A stretch of DNA of 64,000 nt from Magnetofaba australis IT-1 (GCF_002109495.1 NZ_LVJN01000020.1:418300-482299); one strand, 5' to 3'; shown: positions 7,311-16,577, counted from the first letter of the stretch. A program made the numbers and translations. Notes: generated by a model from the letters alone, not told the origin.

Positions 7311-8753
7311 TTAGAACACAATGCCCCAGTTTTCCGGCGCCATCTGTGAATATTCGGTCTCACTGCCGCCTGCGGCGGAGGCGATGATGCGCGTATTGCC
7401 CGTGGCCTTGGCCTTGTAAGCCCACAGCGAACCCTCCAAAGTGCGTGAGCCGGTGACTTCGGCTTCGGCGTTGGGGGCGTAGATGCGCATCATCACGCCA
7501 TCGCTGGAGCCCTCAATCTCCACTTTGTCGCCTGCGCTGATGACGCGGATCTGGTCGGCGCTGGCGACGTTGTCAAAGCGTCCGGAGCCGCTGATTTTCA
7601 TCTCGTCGGTCAGATAGAGGCGCAGAGAGGCGTTGTTGGTCAGATTAATCCGACCCGCGCCCTCCAGCTTGAACTCGCCCCCTTGCACCAGCAGATGATA
7701 GACGCCCGGGCCCTGGAACTCCTGGGTGGCGCTCCCTTTTACCTGAAACTTATCGGCGATATAGAAGTAGTTGGGATCGGTGAAGGGAGCGGGAGCAGGC
7801 CAATCGCGGGCCACGTAGTTGCCCAAATTCGCATCCTGCAGGCCTGCTTGTGTGCGCGCATCGGCGATCATCTGCAGCGGTTCAAACGGGGTGCAGTCAG
7901 CATCGGTGGTCGCCGGGGTCTGGTTCTCCAGCACGGTTCCGGTGATGTACTGATACCACTTGCTGCCTTTGATCTCGCCGGTGGTGGTGACGTTGCCGTC
8001 GATTACGCTGGAGCCGGTCACTTTGACCTCATCGGCGCCCGGACCGGTCACGGCCAGATTACCAAAGATACGCGAATTGCCTTCCACAGAGACCGATGCG
8101 CCGGAGCCCAGCGCCCACACGCTGGCTTGTAGCTGGTCGCGGTAGCCGTAATGGTCATGCCCGCCATGGCCGTGATGCCCATGTCCATGTCCGTGGTGTC
8201 CATGACGCCCACGGTCGTGATCCCCATGGTGGCCATGATGACCATGACCTTCGCCGCCCTCGCCATCCTGCTCCTCATCGGATTGCGCCAGAATCTGGCT
8301 GGAGCCGGTCACTTTCAACTCTTTACAGACGGTGATGTCGCTCCAGGTGGGGTCGGGATCGTCCAGCGCGTCGCAGCGCACCTGTTCGGTGAGGGTGCGC
8401 AGCGCCGCGCCGTTGGCGTCATAGGCGGTGGCGGTGAGCAGCAATCCCTGTTGCGGTTGGCCCGGGACCACCGCCGTCAACGCAGCGGTCAGAAGGCCAT
8501 CGTCGGAGGCGTAGGTGGCCTCCTGACACAGCTGCACGTCATTCACCTGCTTGAGCAGCCGCTCGATGGCGCCATCGGCGTTGTAAAGCGCCTGCGCGGC
8601 TTGATGCCGCATCACGCTGGCGTCGCTGGCGTCGGTGCGGATCTGCATCATCAAGCCCGCCAATGAGCCGCCGACCAGAACCGCCAGCGCCGCCATCATG
8701 GCGGAACCGCGTTGCCGCTGTTGGCGGGAGGAAAGGGACAGTTGGGCGTTCAT
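7311..8753 (-). CDS. mshP: MshP/PilX-like pilus protein with histidine-rich insert
   Basis: This 480-residue protein occupies the mshP position at the end of the MSHA operon. The N-terminus has a PilX-like hydrophobic helix (about residues 17-37) after GSAMMAALAV. Residues 170-201 contain 16 His in 32 residues (alternating HGHHGHHGDHD-type sequence), a likely metal-binding segment. The C-terminal 270 residues form a repetitive beta-rich region with recurring EVTGSR/KVTGSS/KISGSG phrases, resembling a beta-helix. Usual MshP proteins are much shorter, so this may be an MshP fused to an adhesin-like domain in place of MshQ. It is probably exposed at the pilus tip or surface; that location is inferred. 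Confidence 0.65.
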   Translation of the reverse strand: MNAQLSLSSRQQRQRGSAMMAALAVLVGGSLAGLMMQIRTDASDASVMRHQAAQALYNADGAIERLLKQVNDVQLCQEATYASDDGLLTAALTAVVPGQPQQGLLLTATAYDANGAALRTLTEQVRCDALDDPDPTWSDITVCKELKVTGSSQILAQSDEEQDGEGGEGHGHHGHHGDHDRGRHGHHGHGHGHHGHGGHDHYGYRDQLQASVWALGSGASVSVEGNSRIFGNLAVTGPGADEVKVTGSSVIDGNVTTTGEIKGSKWYQYITGTVLENQTPATTDADCTPFEPLQMIADARTQAGLQDANLGNYVARDWPAPAPFTDPNYFYIADKFQVKGSATQEFQGPGVYHLLVQGGEFKLEGAGRINLTNNASLRLYLTDEMKISGSGRFDNVASADQIRVISAGDKVEIEGSSDGVMMRIYAPNAEAEVTGSRTLEGSLWAYKAKATGNTRIIASAAGGSETEYSQMAPENWGIVF

Positions 8754-8762
8754 GACGCTCTC

Positions 8763-9242
8763 CTACGTAAAGTGCGGGTAGATGGTGTTGCGCAGGGTGA
8801 AACGCACGTCGCCATTGACGATCTCCATGCTGAACTGGATGTTGCTGACCGTCGCAGGATCAGCGGTGTCGTAGACGAACTGGAGATTCTCCACCCCATC
8901 GGCCAACACGCCGGTGGATCCGTCACGATCCACCATCAACTGGCTGCCGTCCAGATAGTAGCGAAACACGCTGCCATTATAGCCGATGGTGAGTTCATCG
9001 GCGTGGCTGATGTCCATCACCGCCGGGTTGCGCTCGGCGTCGCGCAGCTCCAACGAGATGCGCTGCATCGCAATGTAGCCTTCGCGCAGGGCGTTATCCA
9101 TCTGTTCGGACAGCATATAACCACGTGCTAAAGTATTGAATAGCGGCGCCACCGCCACGCCCACCAAACCCAGGATGGCGATGGCGATGACCATCTCCAT
9201 CAGGGTAAAACCTAAGACTCTGAAATTCCGTCGCGGGTTCAT
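8763..9242 (-). CDS. mshO: MSHA minor pilin MshO-like
   Basis: This is a 159-residue type IV prepilin-like protein. The class III leader ends at G11 before FTLMEM, with the conserved Glu at mature position 5, followed by a hydrophobic helix. The remainder is a small beta-rich pilin head. Its position between mshD and mshP matches the classical MSHA order. Such minor pilins prime assembly of the pilus in the inner membrane after processing by the prepilin peptidase, which is not in this window. Confidence 0.8.
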   Translation of the reverse strand: MNPRRNFRVLGFTLMEMVIAIAILGLVGVAVAPLFNTLARGYMLSEQMDNALREGYIAMQRISLELRDAERNPAVMDISHADELTIGYNGSVFRYYLDGSQLMVDRDGSTGVLADGVENLQFVYDTADPATVSNIQFSMEIVNGDVRFTLRNTIYPHFT

Positions 9243-9261
9243 CGTTTTCCCCGGTTTGGCG

Positions 9262-9702
9262 TCAGCGGCAGAAGCGCAAACTGAGCGCGGTGATCACGGA
9301 GCCTGTGGCGGCGTTGCTGACGCTCACCGTGGCCAGCTTGCCGTCGGTGGCGGCGCCGCCGCAGAAGCCGTCGGTGTCGTCGGTCAGGGTCACGCTGCGA
9401 TTGAATTGCGCAAACGGCGCCGTCATGGGCGTCTCATCGGGGTAGTTGGCGGCGGCGACCCACGCATCGAAGTCGGCGCTGCTGCTGCCCCGGTCATGGT
9501 TGATCTGCTCCAGCTTCTCTTCCGCCAGGAACTGGGTTTGCAGCTGCTCCTTGGGCAGGTTGAGGTCCTTCATCACATTGTCGTGCACCACGAACAGCCC
9601 GGTGAGCACGATGGCCAGCGTCACCATGGTGATGATGGTCTCAATCAGGGTGAAGCCCTGTTGCGCGGCGCAGCGGGCGCGCGGATGACAGTGCGCGCTC
9701 AT
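9262..9702 (-). CDS. mshD: MSHA minor pilin MshD-like
   Basis: This is a 146-residue prepilin with a leader ending at G16 before FTLIETIITM (Glu at mature position 5) and a hydrophobic N-terminal helix. Two cysteines near the end (GFCGGA and RFC) could form the pilin disulfide loop. The start overlaps the stop of mshC by 4 bp, indicating translational coupling. The D assignment rests on operon order; minor pilins of this type are poorly conserved outside the N-terminus. Confidence 0.8.
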   Translation of the reverse strand: MSAHCHPRARCAAQQGFTLIETIITMVTLAIVLTGLFVVHDNVMKDLNLPKEQLQTQFLAEEKLEQINHDRGSSSADFDAWVAAANYPDETPMTAPFAQFNRSVTLTDDTDGFCGGAATDGKLATVSVSNAATGSVITALSLRFCR

Positions 9703-10172
9703 GGTGTGCTCTCCATTGGGTAGCCGGTGACCATATTGATGCTGATTTCGGTGACGACGCCGGAATCATCTTTGGTGACGGTGATGGGGTTGGCGCCGGT
9801 GAGCGTGGGCTCGCCGATGGAGTTGTAGCGCAGATCAAAACTGCTGATGGAGTAGCCAGTGAGCGTCACCGCGTCGGCGTTGGAGCCGCTGTCGCACTGC
9901 ATCTGATAGCTGTCGGTGGTGAGCTGTTTGATATGGCACAGGCCGCCAAAGGTCATGGATCGCGCCTGGGTCTTGCGAATGTCGCGCGTTAAGCGCGAGG
10001 GTCCTTGCCCGCCGGTATCGTCAGTGGCGAGGTATTTGGTGGAAATGGTGGCGGCCAGGATGCCGAGGATGGCGATCACCACGATGGATTCCATCAGGGT
10101 GAAACCAGCCATGCGGCGACTGGCGGCCCGGCGGAGGAGTCTGCGATCACGCACCGTTCGAGCGCCTTTCAT
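9699..10172 (-). CDS. mshC: MSHA minor pilin MshC-like
   Basis: This is a 157-residue prepilin. A basic leader ends at G23 before FTLMESIVVIAILGILAA, with Glu at mature position 5. Two cysteines (GLCHIK and MQCDSG) may form the pilin disulfide. I chose the ATG at 10172; a GTG at 10187 would add five residues, and neither has a strong ribosome site. It lies 102 bp downstream of the major pilin gene, and the gap may hold a partial termination or processing site that keeps MshA more abundant. Confidence 0.8.
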   Translation of the reverse strand: MKGARTVRDRRLLRRAASRRMAGFTLMESIVVIAILGILAATISTKYLATDDTGGQGPSRLTRDIRKTQARSMTFGGLCHIKQLTTDSYQMQCDSGSNADAVTLTGYSISSFDLRYNSIGEPTLTGANPITVTKDDSGVVTEISINMVTGYPMESTP

Positions 10173-10274
10173 CGCCAGCGAGCGCACACGCGGGGCGCAT
10201 GCGGTCAGTGAGGCGGTCGGGGCGGGCGCGAGGCCCGCCCCGAGGAGTCAAGCTGCTAGCCGATCAGGCGTGGC

Positions 10275-10718
10275 TTACTGATACGCCGTGATGGTGCTCA
10301 AAGAAGCCGCCGAGGTGCCGGTCTCCGCCGTGATGGACGTGGTTTCGGCGTCCGGCAGAGTGATAGTGCCGCCGGTGCAGGTGGTGTTGTCGGGCCACGC
10401 GCCGCCTTCCAGATAGGCCACCATGGAGTCGCAGTCGGTGATGTACTGGTCGTCGCCGGCGGTGGTGCCGGAGGCGCTCAGGCTGGCCGCGCGGTGCTTG
10501 GCGAAGGCGATGTTGGCGGTGGATTTCAGCGCGCCATAGATGTTCTTGGAGCTGGCGGTCTTGGCGTCGCCGGAGACGTCCAGGAACTTGGGCGCGGCCA
10601 CCGCGGCGAGGATGCCGAGGATCACGATCACCATGATCAATTCCATCATGGTGAAGCCGCCTTCACGGGTCTGTTTGTTGCTCTTGAGGTCGATTTTACT
10701 GCGGATGAATTTCAACAT
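10275..10718 (-). CDS. mshA: MSHA major pilin MshA
   Basis: This is a 147-residue prepilin. The leader ends at G21 before FTMMELIMVIVILGILAAVA, and the mature protein has Glu at position 5. A cysteine pair (TDCDSM and TTCTGG) bounds a typical C-terminal D-region loop. A good ribosome site, AGGAGAAGAACC, precedes the ATG. It has a 248-bp leader with a TATAAT promoter candidate, which fits separate high-level expression of the main subunit. The longer in-frame open stretch upstream reads through this leader and is not thought to be translated. Confidence 0.88.
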   Translation of the reverse strand: MLKFIRSKIDLKSNKQTREGGFTMMELIMVIVILGILAAVAAPKFLDVSGDAKTASSKNIYGALKSTANIAFAKHRAASLSASGTTAGDDQYITDCDSMVAYLEGGAWPDNTTCTGGTITLPDAETTSITAETGTSAASLSTITAYQ

Positions 10719-10910
10719 GGTTCTTCTCCTGGTTTCGGGCCGCGGCCCGAGGGTGATGGAGTGGAGGCGCGCTGTCGGACCAACACAGGCCGCAGCCTGT
10801 GGTTGGCGCAGAGCGACTCCAGAGTGGAGTGACGCGCATGGTCGAGTTCGGAACATCCGCGCACGGAGATTCACAGTGAACACGAAGCACATACGGCGCC
10901 ACCCGCAATC

Positions 10911-10939
10911 ATTATACCGTATGCCAAGGCGGACAGCAG
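10911..10939 (-). promoter_or_regulatory. Candidate promoter of the major pilin gene
   Basis: On the minus strand a perfect TATAAT (10911-10916) lies 17 bp downstream of a weak -35-like CTGCTG (10934-10939), within the 248-bp gap before mshA. It would give the pilin gene its own transcript inside the operon. The -35 match is poor, so this is tentative. Confidence 0.4.
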
Positions 10940-10966
10940 TAAAAATCGCGTCGGGGCGGGGAATCC

Positions 10967-11383
10967 CTACTCCGGCGTGCTGAGCGTGCTGATGGTCGCG
11001 GCGTTGCTCACACTCTCCTCCTGGGTGATTTTTGCCTTGCGGCCATCCTCAAAGGTGAGGTTTTTGCCGTTGCATTTGACTTCATCAGGCATGCCGCCCT
11101 GCAGATAGATCTCCAGCGATTGGCAGTTCTTGATGAACGTGGCGTCGCCGGAGCCTGATGCGCTCAACTGCGCGGCGCGATGGGCCTGATAGGCGATCTG
11201 TGCGGCGGCGACGATGGCGTGGTAGTGGTTATTCACGCGCGCCTCCACCGCTTCGCTGGTGGTGTCAAGAAATTTAGGGACCGCCACGGACGCGAGAATG
11301 GCGATGATGGCGATCACCATGATCAGCTCAAACAGGGTCATGCCTGCTTGGCGTCGCGCGCATGGAGAGAGATCAATAGACAT
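10967..11383 (-). CDS. mshB: MSHA pilin-like protein MshB
   Basis: This is a 138-residue prepilin. The leader ends at G14 before MTLFELIMVIAIIAILASVA, with Glu at mature position 5. Its sequence resembles the neighbouring MshA (PKFLD after the helix, then an HRAAxLSASG segment), suggesting a duplication. A cysteine pair (KNCQSL and VKCNGK) marks the D-region. The start overlaps the end of mshF. In V. cholerae-type clusters mshB precedes mshA, as here. Confidence 0.82.
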   Translation of the reverse strand: MSIDLSPCARRQAGMTLFELIMVIAIIAILASVAVPKFLDTTSEAVEARVNNHYHAIVAAAQIAYQAHRAAQLSASGSGDATFIKNCQSLEIYLQGGMPDEVKCNGKNLTFEDGRKAKITQEESVSNAATISTLSTPE

Positions 11384-11936
11384 GGAACACCCACCGATAG
11401 AGCAGGAGACAGGCGCCGAGGCCGCCCACCAACATGATGAACCCCGCCAAGCGCACATGACGCTGAATGGCGCCGTGGAGATCGCGACGCATACGCGCCA
11501 AAGTGGACTTTACCGGCGCCAGGGAGACTGGCTCATTGAGCCACTGCTCCAGACGTTTGAGTGTTGAGGGGCGGGCGAACACCACCACCCCCAAACAGGC
11601 GCTGGCGCACGCCACGGAGAAGAGAAACAGAAACCCGGTGCGCCAGACGATGGTCTGCCACAGCATGGGGAAGGCGTCGACTTGACGAATGGCGGGGGGC
11701 AGACGCCAGATGATAAACAGCCCGCCCAGCAGCATCAGCGCGCCAAAGGCGCGATGGTGGCGATAGACGGTGCGTTCAATGTAGATGGGAGTGAACAGCC
11801 AACTGAGCGCCTCGCGCGGGGAGGCTGTCAGCAGCGTGTGTCGACGGGGGCCGAAAAAGAGGAAAAAGGCCCCCGATCCCGCGGCGATGGCGCACAGGAC
11901 AAAAAGGATCGCCAAGAGTGATTGCGTTAGCGACAT
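11373..11936 (-). CDS. mshF: MshF-position inner-membrane protein
   Basis: This is a 187-residue polytopic protein with hydrophobic segments at about 6-28, 60-80, 100-122 and 165-184, joined by basic loops. It sits between mshG and mshB, the position of mshF in classical clusters. MshF is an accessory factor of unknown biochemical role, and I cannot confirm homology beyond position; four membrane segments is more than I would expect. It starts 2 bp after mshG ends. Confidence 0.5.
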   Translation of the reverse strand: MSLTQSLLAILFVLCAIAAGSGAFFLFFGPRRHTLLTASPREALSWLFTPIYIERTVYRHHRAFGALMLLGGLFIIWRLPPAIRQVDAFPMLWQTIVWRTGFLFLFSVACASACLGVVVFARPSTLKRLEQWLNEPVSLAPVKSTLARMRRDLHGAIQRHVRLAGFIMLVGGLGACLLLYRWVFHVY

Positions 11937-11938
11937 GC

Positions 11939-13165
11939 TTAATGCTTCGCTCCCTGGCCCATATCCCACATCGGCACGAAGATGCCCAGCGCCAGCAGGG
12001 TCACCAGCATGCCGATGAACAGCAGCATGATCGGTTCGATGGCCGAACTGAGCGCCTTGATGTCATACTCTACCTCACGTTCGTAGTACTCCGACACCTC
12101 AGTCATCATTTCGTCCATCTGGCCGGTCTCATCGCCCACTGCAATCATCTGCATGACCAAAGGGGTGAACAGGCCGGTGTTGAACGCCGCCTGGGGCACC
12201 GATTCGCCGCGTTCGATGCCGCGGCGCATCTCGTGGATGCGCTCGCCCACATAGGCGTTGTCCACCGCGCCGGCCACGGACTTGAGGGTCTCCTGCAGGG
12301 GCAGCCCGGAGCGGATGCCCATGGCGAAGGAGCGCGCAAAGCGGGAGATGGTGGCGCGATTGATGATGGCCCCCACCAGCGGCAGGCGCAGCTTGGTCTT
12401 GTCCCACCACAGGCGCCCTTTGGGGGTGCGCAGGAAGTAGATGACGCCGCCGATGCTCCCTGCGGTTCCCAACAGCAGCAGCGGCCAGAAGTCCTGCACG
12501 AAGCGCGACGAGGCCAGCAGAATGCGGGTGGTGATGGGCAGCTCCATGCCCGATTTTTTGAAGAACTCCTCAAATGCGGGAATAACGAACAGATTGATGA
12601 TCACCAGCGCCACCGCCTTGAAGGTGAGCACAAACGCCGGATAGCGCAGCGCGCTTTTGATCTTCTTGGCGGTCTCGCGCTCGGTCTCCATATAGTGGAA
12701 GATCTGTCCGAATGCGCCCTCCAGGTTGCCGGTCTCCTCGCCGATGGTCACCATCTTGATGTAGATCTCGGGGAAGATGCGCGGATGCTGCGCCATGGCC
12801 GCCTGCAGGCTCTGGCCCGACTCCAGCTCTTGCGTGATGTCGCCCAGGGCGTCGGCCAGGCGCTTGTTGCTGGCGCTCTCGCGCAGCCCGTGAATGGCGC
12901 GCAGAATGGGGATGCCCGCCCGCGCCAGGGATTGCAGCTGGCGGGTGAACAGCAGGATATCCTCGGTGGTGGGCCAGCCGCCGCCCAGTATCTCCCCCAA
13001 ACCGCCGCCGCTGGCGCTGGCGCCCATGGTTTGCGGCGTGAGCTTGGTGGGGATGACGCCGCGTTCGCGCAGGCTCTGCACCGCCACGCTCTCATTGATG
13101 GCGTTGAAGGTGCCCGACACCGGCGCGCCGTCGCGGTTGCGCCCCTGATACTGGAATAGCGGCAT
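11939..13165 (-). CDS. mshG: MSHA pilus inner-membrane platform protein MshG (GspF/PilC family)
   Basis: This is a 408-residue GspF/PilC-family protein with two tandem T2SSF domains. The N-terminal region starts MPLFQYQGRNRDG, as in the family. Conserved segments include FTRQLQSLARAGIPILRAI (first domain) and FARSFAMGIRSGLPLQETL (second domain), and the protein ends in a C-terminal membrane helix. It forms the inner-membrane platform that couples the MshE ATPase to pilin polymerisation. Its start overlaps the stop of mshE. Confidence 0.92.
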   Translation of the reverse strand: MPLFQYQGRNRDGAPVSGTFNAINESVAVQSLRERGVIPTKLTPQTMGASASGGGLGEILGGGWPTTEDILLFTRQLQSLARAGIPILRAIHGLRESASNKRLADALGDITQELESGQSLQAAMAQHPRIFPEIYIKMVTIGEETGNLEGAFGQIFHYMETERETAKKIKSALRYPAFVLTFKAVALVIINLFVIPAFEEFFKKSGMELPITTRILLASSRFVQDFWPLLLLGTAGSIGGVIYFLRTPKGRLWWDKTKLRLPLVGAIINRATISRFARSFAMGIRSGLPLQETLKSVAGAVDNAYVGERIHEMRRGIERGESVPQAAFNTGLFTPLVMQMIAVGDETGQMDEMMTEVSEYYEREVEYDIKALSSAIEPIMLLFIGMLVTLLALGIFVPMWDMGQGAKH

Positions 13166-15171
13166 CAGCCGTCTCCGCTATCGGAATCGGACGCCGACTC
13201 TTCCGGCGGCGTCGCCTCCGGCGAGGGGTGCTCCTCCTCATCGGCGTCGTCGCTCACCTGCGCATCCAGCGCCGCGCTGTGCAGGCGGATCGCTTCGGCC
13301 AGCGTGGTCACTCCCTGCTCGGCCAACGCTAGCGCCGACAGATGCAGGGGGCGGTAGTCGGGATCGTTATCGGCCACCTGCAGGCAGCGTTCAAAATCCT
13401 CTTTGCGCAGCGCCTCGGCGAAGGCGCCCTTGATCTCCAATAGCTCGGCCACCGCCAGCCGCCCCTGATAGCCGGTGTGGTGGCAGTTGTCGCAGCCCTG
13501 GCCCACGCGCCATTGCGGCTGTTTGGGCAGACCGCCGCGGCGCACCGCCTTGACCCAGTTCAGCTCCGACTCCTCCGGTTGCGCCGGGTGGGCGCAGGCC
13601 GAGCAGATGCGGCGGATCAGACGCTGCGCCAGCACGCCGCGCACCGAGGAGGCCACCAGGTAGCCCGGCGTGCCCATCTCCACCAGACGCACCGCCGCGC
13701 CCACGGCGTCGTTGGTGTGCAGGGTGGAGAGCACCAGGTGGCCGGTCAGCGCGGCGCGAATGGCGATCTCCGAGGTCTCCTTGTCGCGCATCTCGCCCAC
13801 CAGCACCACATCGGGATCCTGGCGCAGAATGGAGCGCAGCACGGCGGCGAAGGTGAGGCCGATCTGGGCGTTGATCTGCACCTGATTGACCCGTTTGAGG
13901 CGATACTCCACCGGGTCTTCGGCGGTGATGATCTTGCGTTCGGGCTGATTGAGCTGATTGAGCGCCGCATACAAGGTGGTGGTTTTGCCGCTGCCGGTGG
14001 GACCGGTCACCAGTACGATGCCGTGGGGTGACTGAATCAGGCTGCGAAAGCGCGCCAGCACCAGTTCATCCAGGCCGGTCTGCTCCAGTTTGAGCATGCC
14101 CATGGATTGGTCCAGCACCCGCATCACCACCGATTCGCCATGGGTGATGGGCAGGGTGGAGACGCGCACGTCGATGCTGCGCCCGCCCACGGTCATGTTG
14201 AAACGACCATCCTGGGGGCGGCGTTTCTCCGAGATCTCCAGCCCCGCCATCAACTTGAGCTTGGAGATCAGCGCCGGGGCGATGTGATTTTCGCGGATCA
14301 CCTGTTCATGCAGCATGCCGTCGATGCGCTGGCGGATGCGCAGCATCTCCTCGTCGGGCTCGATGTGGATGTCCGAGGCGCTGGTCTCCACGGCGTTCTG
14401 AAACAGCGATTGCAGAATCTTCACCACCGGCGCGTCGACCAGCTCTTCGGACTGCACCAGCGCCTGCAGGTCAAAGCGGCTGCGCGACACCTCCTGACCC
14501 AGCTCTTCGGCCAGATTCTGCAGCGATTCGGTTTTGCGGTAGAGCTTGTCGAGGGCGGCGATGAGGGCCATCTCGCTGACGATGGCGGGCAGCACGTTAC
14601 CGCGCAGAATGCGACCGATCTCGTCCAGCGCGAACAGGTCGGAGGGGTCGGCCATGCCCACCACCACGCCATCCTTGCGCAGCGCCAGGGGCATGGCGCG
14701 GAAGCGGCGGGCGTTCTCTTCGGGGAGTTTGCGGGCGATGCTCTCATCCACCGCCAGGGCGCGCAGATCCACATAGGGGACGTTGAGTCGCTTGGAGAGG
14801 AAGCGCAGCAGCTCCGGTTCGGTGATGAAGCCCAGGCGCACCACGATGCGTCCCAGCACCTCGCCGCTCTTCTTCTGCTCGACCAGCGCCTCCTGCAACT
14901 GCTCGGGCTTGATCAGCTTCTGCGCCACCAGCAGATCACCCAGGCGGAAGCGGTTGCGCGCCGCTCCCAGCAACTCCTCGATTTGATCTTCGCTGACGTA
15001 GCCCAGGGTCACCAACGCTTCGCCCAGCTTGATGTCGCGCTTGTTCTGCAACTCCAGCGCCTGGCGCAGTTGCGTCTGCGTCACCAGTCCCGATTGCAGC
15101 AACTGATCGCCCAGACGGCTGCGCGGCTGCGCTGCGGTGGTGGTGGCGGGCGTGGTGGCGGGGGCGCTCAT
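13165..15171 (-). CDS. mshE: MSHA pilus extension ATPase MshE with c-di-GMP-type MshEN motifs
   Basis: This is a 668-residue GspE/PilB-family ATPase. The N-terminus has repeated MshEN-type motifs, RLGDQLLQSGLVTQTQLRQA from R19 and RLGDLLVAQKLIKPEQLQEA from R76, which in V. cholerae MshE bind cyclic di-GMP. The motor domain has Walker A GPTGSGKTTT, an Asp box and Walker B around DPDVVLVGEMRD, the LSTLHTNDA His box, and a CxxC...CxxC zinc site (CSAC and CDNC). The C-terminus is an acidic Ser/Asp/Glu tail. It powers pilus extension, and c-di-GMP control is expected from the motifs. The first start overlaps mshN by 4 bp. Confidence 0.92.
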   Translation of the reverse strand: MSAPATTPATTTAAQPRSRLGDQLLQSGLVTQTQLRQALELQNKRDIKLGEALVTLGYVSEDQIEELLGAARNRFRLGDLLVAQKLIKPEQLQEALVEQKKSGEVLGRIVVRLGFITEPELLRFLSKRLNVPYVDLRALAVDESIARKLPEENARRFRAMPLALRKDGVVVGMADPSDLFALDEIGRILRGNVLPAIVSEMALIAALDKLYRKTESLQNLAEELGQEVSRSRFDLQALVQSEELVDAPVVKILQSLFQNAVETSASDIHIEPDEEMLRIRQRIDGMLHEQVIRENHIAPALISKLKLMAGLEISEKRRPQDGRFNMTVGGRSIDVRVSTLPITHGESVVMRVLDQSMGMLKLEQTGLDELVLARFRSLIQSPHGIVLVTGPTGSGKTTTLYAALNQLNQPERKIITAEDPVEYRLKRVNQVQINAQIGLTFAAVLRSILRQDPDVVLVGEMRDKETSEIAIRAALTGHLVLSTLHTNDAVGAAVRLVEMGTPGYLVASSVRGVLAQRLIRRICSACAHPAQPEESELNWVKAVRRGGLPKQPQWRVGQGCDNCHHTGYQGRLAVAELLEIKGAFAEALRKEDFERCLQVADNDPDYRPLHLSALALAEQGVTTLAEAIRLHSAALDAQVSDDADEEEHPSPEATPPEESASDSDSGDG

Positions 15172-16577
15172 GGCGGGTCTTGCTGATCCAGGGCGGCCAG
15201 CCGACGCTGGGCGTACTGCAGCGCGCCGCCGCCTACGGTGGGGTTGGGCATGGAGAGCAGCGCCGCATAGGCTTTACGGGCGGCGGCTTGGGCGCCGCGC
15301 TTCTCTTCAGCCAGAGCCAAACCCAGCCACCAGCGCCCCTCCGGCGGGTGACTGCTGAGCAGCGTGCGGTAGAGGCGCGCTGCGCGCATGGGGCGCCCGG
15401 TGCGTTGGTAGATCGCCGCGAGTAAGCTGTAGTGGTTGGGGTGCTCGCTTGGATTGATGCGTTCGGAGCCCGCCAACAGCAGCGTGGCGCGGGAGGTTTG
15501 TCCCGTAGCCCAGAGGGCGCGGGCGTAGGCGAAGATGAGCGGCGGACTGGACTCGGCCATGTCGGTGTCGCTCTCCATCAACTGGCGCAGTTCGGCCCAG
15601 CGCTCCTGACGCAGCAGCAGGTCGGCCAGCGCCACCAGCGGCGCCTCCAGTTTGGGGTAGGCGGCGTGCAGTTTGCGCAGCCGGGCTTCGGCGGCCTCCA
15701 CTCGGCCCGAGGCGATGGCCAGTTGCGCCTGCGCCACCTCATCCAGCGCCGGGGCGTCGCTGCTCAGGGCGATGTGAAACGGCTTCTCTGGCAGTTTGAT
15801 GGCGACCTCATCCAGCGCCATGGGCGGCTCTTGGGCGCCGGGTTGGGGTTTGGCGCCGCCGCTCTGGCCGGAGAGGGCTTCGCGTCCGGCGGGCGCACCG
15901 CTTCCCGGTTGCAGGGTGGCGAGCATGCGCTGTAGGGGCTCGGGCAGCATTTGCGCCATCTGCGCAGGGACCGCCGCGCCTGGGTCCAAACCCGTCAGGG
16001 CGGGGCTGCGCCCGGCTGCGCGCGCCGCTCCATCGTGAGCGGCCGGGCGCGGTCCGCGCGGCGGATTGTGGGGCGTCGCCGCTTCATCCTGCATACGGCG
16101 CTGGGGCGGCGTGTCGCTGCTCTGGCGCGAAGCTGGCGACGCATCCATGGCGGTGATCAGCGCTGGCGAGGCCTGTGGCGCGATTGTCGGCTCGGCGCGC
16201 GTTGTCGGCGCGCTTGCGGGCGTTTGCGCCTGTGGCGCGGCGCCCACATGAATGGAGGTCACCTGCTGCGGCGCAGGCGCTGTGGCGTTGGCGGTGGGCG
16301 CGCTGTTGGATGGCGCAACCTGCTGTAGCGCCAGCAGCGCCTTGAAGTAGGGCGAGAACGCCAGCGTCAAGCCCGCGCCCAGACTCAGGCCGATAATCAC
16401 CCCGGCCAGAATGCGGGTGGTGGGGGTGAGCGCCAGCGACCAGCGGAACAGCGCGCCGCGGAATGTCTGGCCGCCGTCGCGCGGCGCCTCCAACGGCGCG
16501 ATGGCGGGGGTGTCCACGCCGCTGCTTTCGCGCCGTCGGCGCTCCAGATCGCGCAGCATGTCATTGATCAGGCTCAT
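15168..16577 (-). CDS. mshN: MSHA biogenesis protein MshN (TPR-containing)
   Basis: This is a 469-residue protein starting MSLINDMLRDLERRR, the typical MshN N-terminus. One membrane segment follows at about residues 50-75, then a long Ala/Pro/Gln-rich periplasmic linker. The C-terminal 200 residues hold tetratricopeptide repeats (for example AQLAIASGRVEAAEARLRKL and YSLLAAIYQRTGRPMRAARL). It is thought to act as a periplasmic scaffold for the MSHA machine. Both ends overlap neighbours by 4 bp. Confidence 0.85.
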   Translation of the reverse strand: MSLINDMLRDLERRRRESSGVDTPAIAPLEAPRDGGQTFRGALFRWSLALTPTTRILAGVIIGLSLGAGLTLAFSPYFKALLALQQVAPSNSAPTANATAPAPQQVTSIHVGAAPQAQTPASAPTTRAEPTIAPQASPALITAMDASPASRQSSDTPPQRRMQDEAATPHNPPRGPRPAAHDGAARAAGRSPALTGLDPGAAVPAQMAQMLPEPLQRMLATLQPGSGAPAGREALSGQSGGAKPQPGAQEPPMALDEVAIKLPEKPFHIALSSDAPALDEVAQAQLAIASGRVEAAEARLRKLHAAYPKLEAPLVALADLLLRQERWAELRQLMESDTDMAESSPPLIFAYARALWATGQTSRATLLLAGSERINPSEHPNHYSLLAAIYQRTGRPMRAARLYRTLLSSHPPEGRWWLGLALAEEKRGAQAAARKAYAALLSMPNPTVGGGALQYAQRRLAALDQQDPP

